This document shows positions 53,873 through 62,476 of a stretch of 64,000 nt of DNA, in pieces. How positions within the stretch are numbered: position 1 is the stretch's first letter; each line of letters begins with the position of its first letter. The notes beneath the pieces are model-generated. The model did no database searches. It was not told where the DNA came from and saw only the letters and a list, made by a program, of their open reading frames with translations. Source of the DNA: Bradyrhizobium diazoefficiens (GTDB lineage Bacteria; Pseudomonadota; Alphaproteobacteria; Rhizobiales; Xanthobacteraceae); contig NZ_CP067100.1 of assembly GCF_016616235.1 (NCBI RefSeq), positions 992,001-1,056,000 of the forward strand, read 5' to 3'. The position numbers and the translations under genes were made by a program.

Positions 53873-54381
53873 GCGGCGATCGCGGCCATCAGCAGCGAGA
53901 CCAGCACGTTGTAGCCAGCGAGCGAGAGGCCGAGGAAGCGCCACTGCACCTCGTCGCAGCGCACCACCTTCACGGTGTCCAGCTTCGACAGCAGATCGGC
54001 GGCGTTGCCGAGATTGACGACCGGACCGGAGCAGTCGGTCGGCCCCTTCCAAAGACCCCATTCGACGCCGGCATGGTAGGTGCCGAGCCCGGCATTGGCG
54101 AGCGTCGCCAGCGCGAGGATCGCGAGCCCTGCGAGCAGCAGCGACCGCGGCGCGCCGCTCCGCGCCGCGAGCACTGTCAGCACACCGACTGGGATCGCGA
54201 GATAGTAGGCATAGCGCTGCTCGAGACACAGCGGACAGGGCAGGATCTCCAGCACGAGCTGGAAGAACCAGGCGCCTGCGATGGTCGCTGCGGCGATCAA
54301 CGTGACGAGCGCCGAGGCGGTCAGCGCGGGACCGCTCGCAGCAGGCCTGAATGCAGGTATTGCGGCACTCTGGGTGGTCAC
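53776..54381 (-). CDS. dsbB: Disulfide bond formation protein DsbB
   Basis: A 201-residue four-helix membrane protein with the DsbB redox pairs: CPLC in EILPCPLCLEQRY near residue 48, and the second pair in PTDCSGP and VRCDEVQW. DsbB reoxidises DsbA using quinone in the inner membrane. Start codon is GTG 54381 behind GAAGAGG. The normal family length is about 175, and the last 25 residues here are Arg/Pro-rich and look non-native. Confidence 0.85.
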   Translation of the reverse strand: MTTQSAAIPAFRPAASGPALTASALVTLIAAATIAGAWFFQLVLEILPCPLCLEQRYAYYLAIPVGVLTVLAARSGAPRSLLLAGLAILALATLANAGLGTYHAGVEWGLWKGPTDCSGPVVNLGNAADLLSKLDTVKVVRCDEVQWRFLGLSLAGYNVLVSLLMAAIAAWGFVATAKMRPGPSTAPGRTARHIPPRRSTR

Positions 54382-54539
54382 GGCAGCCTCTTCGTGTGGG
54401 TCGCTTTCTTAAGCCTCTAACCCCGGCCCATGCGGCTGTCGAGAACGCCCGGGATCACTTTGGCGCGGGTTGACCCCGCCTTGTCCATGGCTATAGTCCG
54501 CCGGCTTCGCGACGCCCTCCCTGGAGGGGCCGACCGAGG

Positions 54540-54624
54540 GCCCCTGTGGCGGAACTGGTAGACGCGCTCGACTCAAAATCGAGTTCCGCAAGGAGTGCTG
54601 GTTCGATTCCGGCCAGGGGCACCA
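54540..54624 (+). tRNA. tRNA-Leu (anticodon CAA)
   Basis: A long-variable-arm tRNA of 85 bases: acceptor GCCCCTG with CAGGGGC, D-arm GGCGGAACTGGTAGACGC, anticodon arm CTCGA-CTCAAAA-TCGAG (anticodon CAA), variable arm TTCCGCAAGGAGTG, T-loop TTCGATTC, encoded CCA at the end. Confidence 0.95.
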
Positions 54625-54793
54625 CGCTTCGCCCTTCGGGCTTCGCGTGGCGCAGCCATGCGAGAGCAAAGGGCGAAGGCTTGCCCGGCGAAGCCCTTGG
54701 CGGAGACGGGCCGCCGCAGCATCCCCTCCCTAGCAATTGTCATATCCCCACTGTATAAGCCGGTAGCTTCTTCCGTAACTCGAAGGAGCTCAC

Positions 54794-55096
54794 ATGAACG
54801 ACCTGCACGCGAGGCTTTCAGAGCAACACCACGGCCTGCGCACCTTCCGGACATTCCAGCAGAAGCTCGAGACGCTCGGTCGCGACGACCCTGAGCAGCG
54901 CGGCCTATGCCGCCTCTTGAGCGGTCTCGTCGGCAGCTATGTCGAAGCCTATGACGAGGCTCCGCTGCCGGTCGAGGTCGCCGATGGCGCCTATCAGCGC
55001 CTGCTGACGCTGGTCGCGAGCATCGACCTGAACGCCGACGCCGAGCGCCGGCTTGCCGACATCAACCGCGTGGCGGAGAGCGAGTTGTGGCGGTGA
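54794..55096 (+). CDS. Hypothetical 100-residue helical protein
   Basis: MNDLHARLSEQHHGLRTFRT then FQQKLETLGRDDPEQRGLCR and a C-terminal helix RRLADINRVAESELWR. An AAGGAGCTCAC site precedes the ATG. The protein is soluble and mostly helical. I do not recognise a family. Confidence 0.65.
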   Translation: MNDLHARLSEQHHGLRTFRTFQQKLETLGRDDPEQRGLCRLLSGLVGSYVEAYDEAPLPVEVADGAYQRLLTLVASIDLNADAERRLADINRVAESELWR

Positions 55097-55255
55097 TGAG
55101 AGCGCAGCGCGCGCCTTGGATCGAAGTGCCGGACACCGTGTGCCGGCAGGCGGAAGCTTGCTGACCAGCACGGACGACCGTTCAAGGCGTTCGACTTCGC
55201 AGCGCCAGCCCCTATATCCTGCAACAGGCCCGTATCGATGCAGTGAGCAGTTTTG

Positions 55256-55489
55256 ATGGCCAGGAGACGCACGACGGAAGCGGAAGCCGACGACCTCCCG
55301 CGCTATTTCGTCTGGGTCCGGGGCCTCGAGGGCCCCGAGCCGCAGAAATGGATGGCGATGGATTTCGGCGTTGGCAACTGGAAGCGGCCGCTGGTGCTGG
55401 CCTATCTGGAATTGCCGGAGGGCGAACGGCATCTGTCCCTATCGGTGCTGGCCCGGCGCTATCCGCCGCCGCGACTCGACGTTTCCTAA
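55256..55489 (+). CDS. Small hypothetical protein upstream of the two-component system
   Basis: A 77-residue protein: MARRRTTEAEADDLPRYFVW, VRGLEGPEPQKWMAMDFGVG, NWKRPLVLAYLELPEGERHL and SLSVLARRYPPPRLDVS. The strand-rich middle looks like a folded small domain rather than a shadow frame. It lies 100 bases before the response regulator on the same strand and might be in its operon. Family not recognised. Confidence 0.6.
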   Translation: MARRRTTEAEADDLPRYFVWVRGLEGPEPQKWMAMDFGVGNWKRPLVLAYLELPEGERHLSLSVLARRYPPPRLDVS

Positions 55490-55588
55490 GTTGGTTTGGC
55501 AACGCCGCCCCATGATTATGGGTGTCACGGCATCCGCGCCGCGGATAAACTCACCTCGCGCCGCGGGGGACACGCGGGTCGCGGGACG

Positions 55589-56278
55589 ATGGACATGAGC
55601 GAACAGGGCGAGACGGGTGAGGCCATCACCATCCTCCTCGTCGAGGACGACGCGCCGACCTGCTGGCGGCTCCAGGACGCGCTGGCCAAGGCCGGCTACG
55701 ACGTGCGCAGCGCCGGCACGCTGAACGAGGCGCGGCAGGCCCTGAACGGCGGCGCACCGCGGGTGCTGCTGACCGATCTCAGGCTGCCCGACGGTCACGG
55801 CGTCGAGCTGATCCGCGAGACAAGGCAGCGCTTTCCCGACACCGAGATCATGGTGATCTCGGCGCTCGGCGACGAGGAAAGCGTGATCTCCGCGATCACG
55901 GTCGGCGCCACCGGCTATCTGCTCAAGGACGCCTTCCCGACCGACATCGCCACCACCGTGCGCGATCTCGTCGCCGGCCATTCGCCGATCTCGGCCTCGA
56001 TCGCCCGTTTCATCGTCCGTAGAACGCAAGGTGCCGCGCAGAATTCGGCGGAGCCGCCGCCCGGACCCGTGCTCAACACGGCCAGACTGACGCCCCGGGA
56101 GATCGACATCCTCTGGGGCATCGCCAAGGGCTTCAGCTACGCCGAGATCGCCAGCCATCTCGGCCTGTCCCGGCAGACCGTGCCCGGCCACATCAAGAAC
56201 ATCTATCGCAAGCTCGAGGTGCACACGCGCAGCGAAGCGGTGTTCGAGGCGGTGCAGCAGGGCCTGATCAAGCTGTGA
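55589..56278 (+). CDS. NarL/FixJ-family response regulator
   Basis: A 229-residue regulator. Receiver domain with ILLVEDDAP near residue 15, phospho-Asp in LLTDLRLPDGHG and Lys in GYLLKDAF; then a LuxR-type helix-turn-helix LTPREIDILWGIAKGFSYAE and LGLSRQTVPGHIKNIYRKLE. ATG 55589 was chosen; an ATG two codons on is an alternative. Its TGA lies within the GTGA start of the kinase gene, so the two form one signalling pair. Confidence 0.92.
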   Translation: MDMSEQGETGEAITILLVEDDAPTCWRLQDALAKAGYDVRSAGTLNEARQALNGGAPRVLLTDLRLPDGHGVELIRETRQRFPDTEIMVISALGDEESVISAITVGATGYLLKDAFPTDIATTVRDLVAGHSPISASIARFIVRRTQGAAQNSAEPPPGPVLNTARLTPREIDILWGIAKGFSYAEIASHLGLSRQTVPGHIKNIYRKLEVHTRSEAVFEAVQQGLIKL

Positions 56279-58200
56279 GCGAGGTCGCGGCGACGGCACC
56301 GGTCAAACCCGCGCGGCGCCGGCTGCTGACCGCGCGCCTCGTGCCTTATCTGCTGCTCCAGGGGCTGATCGTGGTCGCCACCATTCTCGGACTGCGGCTG
56401 CTCCAGCCCAGCGATCCCGACGATTATGGCGTAGCTGCCTTCTCGTTGCGGGAGGACGGCGTGACGCGTCCCGTGACGCTGCCGCATTTCACCTCGTCGC
56501 GCTATTCGCTGGCGGACCCGCCGCTCTATACCGGCACCTTCACCTTCAGAAGCGGCGATGCGGCGTCGGGGTGGTCGGTCTATCTGCCGCGCTTCAGCAA
56601 CGCGGTGGAGGTTGCCGTCAATGGCGTCATCGTGCTCGACTCCCGCCGCGATGCCAACGCCAACCGGCCGGACCGCAACACGCCGCAGATCGCGCTCATT
56701 CCCGCCTCGCTGCTGCGCGACGGCAGCAACGAGATCGCCGTGCGGCTGTTCGTCTGGGGACCGCTGAAGGGGTTTCTCGACACCGTCTATATCGGACCGG
56801 ATACGGCCTTGCGTCCCGCCTATGAGACACGCACGCTGCTGTTCGTGACCCTGCAGGTGGTGTTCTCCGCCTGGCAGTCGATCCTCGCCGTCATCCTCGC
56901 GATCATGTGGCTGATGCGGCGACGCGAACCGGTCTATGGCGTGCTGGCCGTTGCAATGGTGCTCGGCGTCATCCAGGCATTCATGCCGCCGCCGGTACCG
57001 CCGGCCACCGTGCCGCGGCTCGCCGCGGTACTGCTCGCGTCTGCGCCGATCGAGAGCGCGCTGATCGTCGCCTTCGGCGTGCTGTTCTTCGGCTGGCGCT
57101 GGCCGCGCTACGGCGCGCTGCTGTTCGCGCCGGGGCTGATCGTGTTCGTGGTCGGACTGCTCGCGGGCCCGCCGCTGCCGCGCATTCTGTTCCTGGTGCT
57201 CGGCGTCCCCACGGTCGGCCTCAGCCTCTTTCTGATGGCCTGCGTCACGGCGGCCGCGGTGGTGCGGCGGCAGGATGCGGCAAGCATCACCATCGGCTGC
57301 GCCGTGACCATCGTGCTGACCTGCTGGGTCCACGACATGCTGTCGGTGTTCGAGCTTGTGACCAACGAGCGCATCTTCGTCTCGCGCCTGTCCTACTCGG
57401 CGATGCTGGTGGCGATCGGCGCCGGCCTGACCTGGCGCTTTGCCCGCGCGCTGAACCAGGTCGACAGCTTCGCCGGTCAGCTCGTGACTCGCGTGCGCGA
57501 GGCCGAGGACCGGCTGAAGGCGAGCTTTGCCCGCGAGGAAGCGCGCGCCCGCACCGCCACGCTCGCCAACGAGCGCACGCGCCTGATGCGCGACCTGCAT
57601 GACGGCCTCGGCGGCCAGCTCATCAGCATCGTTGCACTATCCGAGCGCGGCCATGGAGGCGCGACCATCACCGATGCGGCGCGTGCGGCGCTGAAGGACC
57701 TGCGCCTCGTCATCGATTCCATGGACGACATCGGCGGCGACCTGATGCTCGCGCTCGGCTCCTGGCGCGAGCGCGCGACGGCGCAACTGCGGCCGCACGA
57801 CATCGCGCTCGATTGGCGCGTGGCGACGCCGCAGGGCCTGCCGCTGCATCCCGAGCTGCGGCCCTGGCACGTCATCCAGATCGTGCGCATCCTCGACGAG
57901 GCCGTGACCAATGCCATCAAGCACGCGCACGCCGGCCACATCACCGTGACCATCGAGACACTCGACACTGGTCAGGGACCCTATGGCGTGATCAGCGTAA
58001 CGGACGACGGCTGCGGTTTTGCGCTCGCCGGCAATGACGCAGCCGCGGGCGCTACTCAGACCGCACGGGGCCTGCGCAACATGAGAAGCCGCGCCGCACG
58101 CTGCGGCGCCGTGCTCGATCTGAGCTCGGAGGGCTCCGGCACGCGCGTGCGGCTGCAATTGCCGCAAATCTTTCCCGACAGCGACGCCGCTACCGGCTGA
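56275..58200 (+). CDS. Sensor histidine kinase with 7TMR-DISM-like sensor
   Basis: A 641-residue kinase starting at GTG 56275. One N-terminal membrane helix (about residues 24-45) leads to an extracytoplasmic beta-rich domain (about 55-185, with GTFTFRSGDAASGWSVYLPR), followed by seven membrane helices (about 190-400). The kinase core has the HisKA_3 dimer motif RTRLMRDLHDGLGGQL and a HATPase (DEAVTNAIKHAHAGH, ARGLRNMRSRAARCGA). This is the DesK/NarX-like class, matching the LuxR-type regulator upstream. The ligand is unknown; carbohydrate or a membrane stress signal is possible. Confidence 0.88.
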   Translation: MSEVAATAPVKPARRRLLTARLVPYLLLQGLIVVATILGLRLLQPSDPDDYGVAAFSLREDGVTRPVTLPHFTSSRYSLADPPLYTGTFTFRSGDAASGWSVYLPRFSNAVEVAVNGVIVLDSRRDANANRPDRNTPQIALIPASLLRDGSNEIAVRLFVWGPLKGFLDTVYIGPDTALRPAYETRTLLFVTLQVVFSAWQSILAVILAIMWLMRRREPVYGVLAVAMVLGVIQAFMPPPVPPATVPRLAAVLLASAPIESALIVAFGVLFFGWRWPRYGALLFAPGLIVFVVGLLAGPPLPRILFLVLGVPTVGLSLFLMACVTAAAVVRRQDAASITIGCAVTIVLTCWVHDMLSVFELVTNERIFVSRLSYSAMLVAIGAGLTWRFARALNQVDSFAGQLVTRVREAEDRLKASFAREEARARTATLANERTRLMRDLHDGLGGQLISIVALSERGHGGATITDAARAALKDLRLVIDSMDDIGGDLMLALGSWRERATAQLRPHDIALDWRVATPQGLPLHPELRPWHVIQIVRILDEAVTNAIKHAHAGHITVTIETLDTGQGPYGVISVTDDGCGFALAGNDAAAGATQTARGLRNMRSRAARCGAVLDLSSEGSGTRVRLQLPQIFPDSDAATG

Positions 58201-58335
58201 AAACCCCCTCCCCGAGCGTGTGGGCCGCGCGGAGAGAGGGAACGGGCCGGATTATCTGCCTTGCGGAGGACGGGGGATTCGTCCGCTGGGCTCCGTTGCC
58301 CGAAACGATGCAATCAACTCAATCGAACGAGATCG

Positions 58336-58626
58336 TCAGCGCACACCGACGCGATTGACTGGACCGCCGCGATTCATCGGCGTGCCTGCGCGAACGCCGA
58401 CACCGGGCGCGCCGACGCCGGGCGTTGCCACCGCTGCCGCGGCAACCGGCGCCCCGGGCGCGGCCACCACCGCCGCGGTCGGCCGCACCACGCAGCCCTT
58501 GGGCACGCCGACCGTCTTGCAATACACCACCGCCTGCGCCGGGCTCGTGCCCAGCGACACCATCGCCGCACCCGCCAGCATCATCACCGTCAGCCCGGCG
58601 TTCAGCGCTCCCGCTTTTTTCGACAT
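58336..58626 (-). CDS. Small secreted Ala/Val/Pro-rich protein
   Basis: A 96-residue protein with a signal peptide (MSKKAGALNAGLTVMMLAGA, cleavage near SPAQA at residue 32). The mature start has a CKTVGVPKGC cysteine pair; the rest is Ala/Val/Gly/Pro-rich low complexity. ATG 58626 follows GCAGGAGAGCAAG. Proteins of this type with a VYCKTVGVPKGCV core are, from memory, common in Bradyrhizobium. Unknown function. Confidence 0.7.
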   Translation of the reverse strand: MSKKAGALNAGLTVMMLAGAAMVSLGTSPAQAVVYCKTVGVPKGCVVRPTAAVVAAPGAPVAAAAVATPGVGAPGVGVRAGTPMNRGGPVNRVGVR

Positions 58627-58861
58627 CTTGCTCTCCTGCTCCCGTCCGGCGTCCCGGTGCAATCACCGGGTTTGGCAGCCGACGTGCAGGTGTGAATGGC
58701 AAAAGACCGCGCGCGGATACATACCATGAAGATGGGGGTGCGGCGGCGATCGGGCCGAGCCGATGCCATGAACATGGCATGGACCGGCGCTGCGCCTTCG
58801 CGAGATGGTCCGGCCCGCTTGATCCCAGGCGGGACCAACGACAATGCCAGAGAGGTGTTTT

Positions 58862-59086
58862 ATGAAGACTTCGGTTCTTGCCGCGCTGCTGCTCGCCGCC
58901 GCCATCCTGCCCGCTGCCGCGCAATCCGGTCCGACGCCGCAGGAGCAGATGGCCTGCCGCAGCGACGCCAGCAAATTCTGCGCCGAGCATATCGGCAAGC
59001 CGCCGCAGATGAATGCGTGCCTGCGCGAGAACAAGTCGAAGCTCTCCGACAGCTGCCGCAAGGTCGTGGAGTCGCACGGCGGCTGA
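58862..59086 (+). CDS. Small secreted cysteine-rich-repeat protein
   Basis: A 74-residue protein with signal peptide MKTSVLAALLLAAAILPAAA (cleavage after AAAQ) and one cysteine-rich repeat: Cys in QMACRSDASKFCAEHIG and in ACLRENKSKLSDSC. This is the GLG1-type repeat often seen in small exported rhizobial proteins. The ATG is preceded by GAGAGGTGTTTT. Function unknown. Confidence 0.78.
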   Translation: MKTSVLAALLLAAAILPAAAQSGPTPQEQMACRSDASKFCAEHIGKPPQMNACLRENKSKLSDSCRKVVESHGG

Positions 59087-59140
59087 TATCTTCCGGGGAG
59101 AACGTCGCGCGCTCGGCAAGCAGCTGAGCGCGCCGGCAGG

Positions 59141-59258
59141 TTAGAGCGCGATGAGATCGGGATGAATCGTCATTGCGCTTTAGGTTTGTCGTTTGAGCAT
59201 GGAAAACCGCGGCACACTTTGCGCTAACGCGGCCCTTCGGGTCCGGATCATGCTCTAA
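59141..59258. repeat. Dispersed repeat with TTAGAGC/GCTCTAA ends
   Basis: A 118-base element whose ends TTAGAGC (59141-59147) and GCTCTAA (59252-59258) are inverted. Internal text ATGAGATCGGGATGAATCGT and GGTCCGGATCATGCTC is, from memory, very common in Bradyrhizobium intergenic DNA. It overlaps the end of the gene at 59255 and supplies that gene's stop codon. Confidence 0.65.
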
Positions 59259-59977
59259 TCGTCGTCGTCAGATCCGAACAGCCTGATCTGCGGGAAGCCG
59301 CTGCGCGGACGGTTCGCGTATTCGCGCGCATCGGAATCTTCGCGGATGCTGCGGGCGACGTCGTCCCAATCGGTACGGTCGCGCATGCCGCGTTGCTCGC
59401 GGAAATCGTAACGATGACGTTCGGCCCAGCGCTCGCGCCGCTCCGTCCGGCGCCGCTCGGACGCGGCGCGCTTCACGTCGGAATCCCTCGCCTTGGCATA
59501 GGCATTGTCGACTGTGGAGGATGGCTCGGTTGAGGCCTGCTGCTCGGCAGGCTTTGCCGCTTGCGGATGCGATGCCGGCTTGGCCTGTTCCCTGGACGGC
59601 TCGACGGCAGCGGCTCGCGAGGGAGGCGGCGCCGGCGGCTCAGCCTTCGCCGGGGTCGTCTGCGTCTCGGGTTTCGTCTCAGCAGGCTTCATTTCAGATT
59701 TGGCTTCGTCCTGCGCCTGGGCGGGCGCGGCGATCATCGCGCCGAAAGCTTGCGTGCCGGTGAGATATTGGACGCGCTCGGACGGCGCGTTCGTGGCAGC
59801 AGGTGTATTGGCGGGTGCAGCCGCTTCAGCGCGCTGCGCCATCTTGCTGGTGTCCGGTCCCTGCTTCGACGCGATCGGGTTCATGATATTGCCAGCGACG
59901 ATGCCGCCGCCGAGACCAATGGCAATGGCAGCAACAATCGTTCCGGCACCCACGAAATAAGCTGTCGAGGCGCGCAT
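59255..59977 (-). CDS. Membrane-anchored Ala/Pro/Glu-rich envelope protein
   Basis: A 240-residue protein. One N-terminal membrane helix (AYFVGAGTIVAAIAIGLGGG, about residues 6-30) is followed by a long Ala/Pro/Glu-rich linker and a charged C-terminal part with RRRTERRERWAERHRYDFRE. The end is acidic (FGSDDDD). The topology fits a periplasm-facing anchored protein; no enzyme motif seen. The stop codon lies in the dispersed repeat at 59141-59258. Confidence 0.68.
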   Translation of the reverse strand: MRASTAYFVGAGTIVAAIAIGLGGGIVAGNIMNPIASKQGPDTSKMAQRAEAAAPANTPAATNAPSERVQYLTGTQAFGAMIAAPAQAQDEAKSEMKPAETKPETQTTPAKAEPPAPPPSRAAAVEPSREQAKPASHPQAAKPAEQQASTEPSSTVDNAYAKARDSDVKRAASERRRTERRERWAERHRYDFREQRGMRDRTDWDDVARSIREDSDAREYANRPRSGFPQIRLFGSDDDD

Positions 59978-60051
59978 TGTCCCACTCCCTGTTTGAAGCG
60001 GGCAACGCCTGAGGATTGCCGGATGTTCCTGATATCGGCCGGAACCGCGCC

Positions 60052-60771
60052 TCAGATCTGCTGCGCGACCTTCTCGAGCCCGATGATGCGGGCGAGCTTG
60101 CGCACTTCTTCCTTCTGGTCGTCACGCAGCTGGAACAGCAGCGGCATCGCGGCCGATTTCAACTGCTGGACTTCGTCGCAGTTCGGATCGATCTGTACGT
60201 TTGGCCCGTTCGGATTGGAGAGCTTGTTTGCCGAGATCTTGCGGGCGACATTGCGCAGCGCGGTCTCGACCGAGGGCCAGTAATATTCCTGCGACGACGA
60301 GAGTTTCAGGCGATTCCGGATCCCCGCGATCTGCACGTCGGAGAGCAGCGTATAGGTCTTTTGCGGCTGCGGCTTGGCGACGACCTTCGGCTTTGCCGGA
60401 ACCTCGACGGCAGGAACCTCCGCCGCGGCGGGCGCCTCATGCGCGCTTGCCGACGAAGCTGAGTTGGGCATCGGGAAATCGGACGGGGTCGCGGCGGCAA
60501 AAGCCTGACGCAGCGGCTCGGTCAGCACCGGCGCCTGCGAGAGCTTGTCGGCGGGCACCTGGACCGGATCGACCGCGGCCGAAGCCAGCGCCAGAGTCGG
60601 GATGAGACGGTCGGCCTTCGCGGCGCGGTTGGTTGTGAGCTGCTTGGGCAGCGCCTCCGCGATCATCTCGGCGCTGGCGCTGGGGACGCTGTCGCGACCG
60701 AGAATGGCGGTGGTGGCGGCGCCGAGGACGAGGAAACAGATCAACACGGTGATGGTGACGGCTCTGGACAA
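60052..60771 (-). CDS. Exported protein with Spy/LTXXQ-like C-terminal region
   Basis: A 239-residue protein with an N-terminal membrane or signal helix (VTITVLICFLVLGAATTAIL), an Ala/Pro-rich stretch and a conserved C-terminal domain (QKTYTLLSDVQIAGIRNRLK, YYWPSVETALRNVARKI, then LLFQLRDDQKEEVRKLARII). The helical tail resembles the LTXXQ/Spy family of envelope stress chaperones, though the exact LTxxQ motif is not obvious. Function uncertain. Confidence 0.65.
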   Translation of the reverse strand: MSRAVTITVLICFLVLGAATTAILGRDSVPSASAEMIAEALPKQLTTNRAAKADRLIPTLALASAAVDPVQVPADKLSQAPVLTEPLRQAFAAATPSDFPMPNSASSASAHEAPAAAEVPAVEVPAKPKVVAKPQPQKTYTLLSDVQIAGIRNRLKLSSSQEYYWPSVETALRNVARKISANKLSNPNGPNVQIDPNCDEVQQLKSAAMPLLFQLRDDQKEEVRKLARIIGLEKVAQQI

Positions 60772-60904
60772 ACGTCTCTCCGGAAGGTCCGCTTCACGAG
60801 TTTGTTAACATTGCCCAGGAAAAGGGCGCGAATTAAGGCTTGAGTGTGCCTTCGTTGCGACAATCGGCCTGCCTGCGGCGACACGCCTCGAAAAACCAAG
60901 AAAA

Positions 60905-61153
60905 TCAAGCGGCTGCGGCCAGATCGTAGGCGTCCTGGATGTCGGCGACGATCTCCGAGGCCTCCCATACCGCGCGCGGCTCGACCGATTGCAGCGTCAC
61001 CGTCCAGTTGCCGCCCCGGCGGGTGCGAGGAACGCTGACGATGTCGAAGCGGACGTTGCGGCACATCGGGTGGCGGGCCAGCGCATGAGCCACACGCACG
61101 CGGATCTCGTCCAGCGTCGCGGCTGTCTTGCTGTTGAGAAAATCGAAGTCCAT
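60905..61153 (-). CDS. Small conserved hypothetical protein
   Basis: An 82-residue protein: MDFDFLNSKTAATLDEIRVR, VAHALARHPMCRNVRFDIVS, then WTVTLQSVEPRAVWEASEIV. The pattern of an early helix followed by strands suggests a compact fold. A perfect CtrA-type site lies 58 bases upstream of the ATG. No family recognised; the frame is well supported by codon texture. It is monocistronic. Confidence 0.65.
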   Translation of the reverse strand: MDFDFLNSKTAATLDEIRVRVAHALARHPMCRNVRFDIVSVPRTRRGGNWTVTLQSVEPRAVWEASEIVADIQDAYDLAAAA

Positions 61154-61208
61154 CGCCTGTCCCTCTCGGTCCTGATTGGCGGCCGTGAGGAGATTGTTGG
61201 CGGGGGAT

Positions 61209-61225
61209 GGTTAATCCGCAGTTAA
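61209..61225 (-). promoter_or_regulatory. Candidate CtrA binding site (TTAA-N7-TTAACC)
   Basis: On the minus strand the text TTAACTGCGGATTAACC matches the alphaproteobacterial CtrA consensus TTAA-N7-TTAA, with the C after the second half-site. It lies 58 bases upstream of the gene at 60905-61153 on the same strand, a normal position for CtrA-controlled promoters. Confidence 0.5.
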
Positions 61226-61459
61226 GCGCGGGGCTGCGGATCTATGCGGGATTAATCGGGGCGCGGAACCCGCTCTCCCTCCCCAGACATGTCACACCAA
61301 AGCCGGCGCATGGCAGCATCCGCTCTCCGGGATTTTACGGGTTGTTGTGGCCGGCAAACAACAGCGTGCCACGGAGCGTGTCGAGGTGGTGTGTGCACAA
61401 TTGCCGGCGAATCGGCGAATCGACTAGATCGCTGAACGGGGCTGGAAGCGGAGTATCAA

Positions 61460-61558
61460 ATGAGAGTCGCTTCCCTGGAAAGTGCTTTGGCTGCGATCAC
61501 GTTGATCACGGCTATCGTTGTCCTGCTTTGGGAGATCAAGATCTTCTACGGCGTGTGA
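61460..61558 (+). CDS. Possible 32-residue single-helix membrane protein
   Basis: A short gene-like frame: MRVASLESALAAITLITAIV then VLLWEIKIFYGV and stop at 61558. It is a perfect single transmembrane segment with an aromatic/charged C-terminal end, preceded by GAAGCGGAG about 8 bases before the ATG. Small membrane proteins of this kind are often subunits or regulators of larger complexes. No neighbour indicates a partner; no family recognised. Confidence 0.45.
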   Translation: MRVASLESALAAITLITAIVVLLWEIKIFYGV

Positions 61559-61690
61559 ACTGGCAGGACGCTGGCGTCGAACAAGAGGCCTCCGGACAAG
61601 AAGAGGTTCGCGACCTGGCATCGCTTCCGCGGCGGCGGAAGCCTGCCATTCAAACGGCGCCGCTACTGCACACCGCGAAAGCCGTCTCGC

Positions 61691-62476
61691 TCACCGCTTC
61701 TCGATCACTAGGCTCTGCACCGCGCGGCCAAAGTAACCCTGCCTGTCCGCGAGCCGTGACATCGCAAGACCGGCACCGTCCGGGCCGATCCAGGATTCGC
61801 CGTCGAGTAGAATCCATTCCCCGACCGGCTGGCGCGCAAAGTTCACGGTGAGGTCGGCATTGATGTAGGTCCAGGCGCGGAAATCGAGCGTCGAGGCGGT
61901 GCCGTTGGAGAAGTCGGCGGCGACCACGGCGCGCATCGCCTGCGAGACCGCCTCGCCCTCGATCAGCGGATGGTCGATGCGAAACCAGATCGCGCCGGCA
62001 CCGGCCCGGCCGAAGCGGCCGCGCGCGGCACGCATCGAGACCGATCGTACGAACGGACTGCTGGCGGCGTGACCGTCCTCGGCCAGCGAGTCCTCCGGCG
62101 AAGGCAGCGTGACTGGCAGCTCCTCGACGTCGTCCGGCAATGTCTGCGGCTGAGTCTTGATCTTGAGCACCGTGGCGCCCACGACCTGCACGCCGTCGGC
62201 GAGGAGCTTCACTTCGCAGAGCTGGATCTTGCGGCCCTCGCGCAAAACCTCGGTCGCAATCGTGAGCGGCGCCACCGGCACCGGACGCATCAGATCGATG
62301 GTGACGCGCGCGATGTTCATGGGTACGGGCGTCGCGATGCGTTCGGCCGCCCAGGTCACCAGCGAGGCCGGCGCCGAGCCGTGCTGCATGCGCCGGTCCC
62401 AGGGCCCCGCGGCATCCGGACTGGTGACGACGCTGTTGCCGTCGACGCGATAGATGGCGGTCATTGCAAGTGCCAT
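61691..62476 (-). CDS. TesB-like acyl-CoA thioesterase-family protein
   Basis: A 261-residue double-hotdog protein. The N-terminal half has PWDRRMQHGSAPASLVTWAA and ARVTIDLMRPVPVAPLTIAT; the C-terminal half repeats the fold (SNGTASTLDFRAWTYINADL, NFARQPVGEWILLDGESWIG). This layout is that of TesB-type thioesterases acting on acyl-CoA. Its ATG overlaps the stop of the nitronate monooxygenase gene by one base, so they are coupled and may handle the same fatty or branched substrate. Confidence 0.82.
   Translation of the reverse strand: MALAMTAIYRVDGNSVVTSPDAAGPWDRRMQHGSAPASLVTWAAERIATPVPMNIARVTIDLMRPVPVAPLTIATEVLREGRKIQLCEVKLLADGVQVVGATVLKIKTQPQTLPDDVEELPVTLPSPEDSLAEDGHAASSPFVRSVSMRAARGRFGRAGAGAIWFRIDHPLIEGEAVSQAMRAVVAADFSNGTASTLDFRAWTYINADLTVNFARQPVGEWILLDGESWIGPDGAGLAMSRLADRQGYFGRAVQSLVIEKR

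Noticed and set aside
53282-53914. 210-codon plus-strand frame opposite the His-rich protein and dsbB
   Set aside because: Antisense to a signal-peptide protein and dsbB; low-complexity Ala/Val/Arg text.
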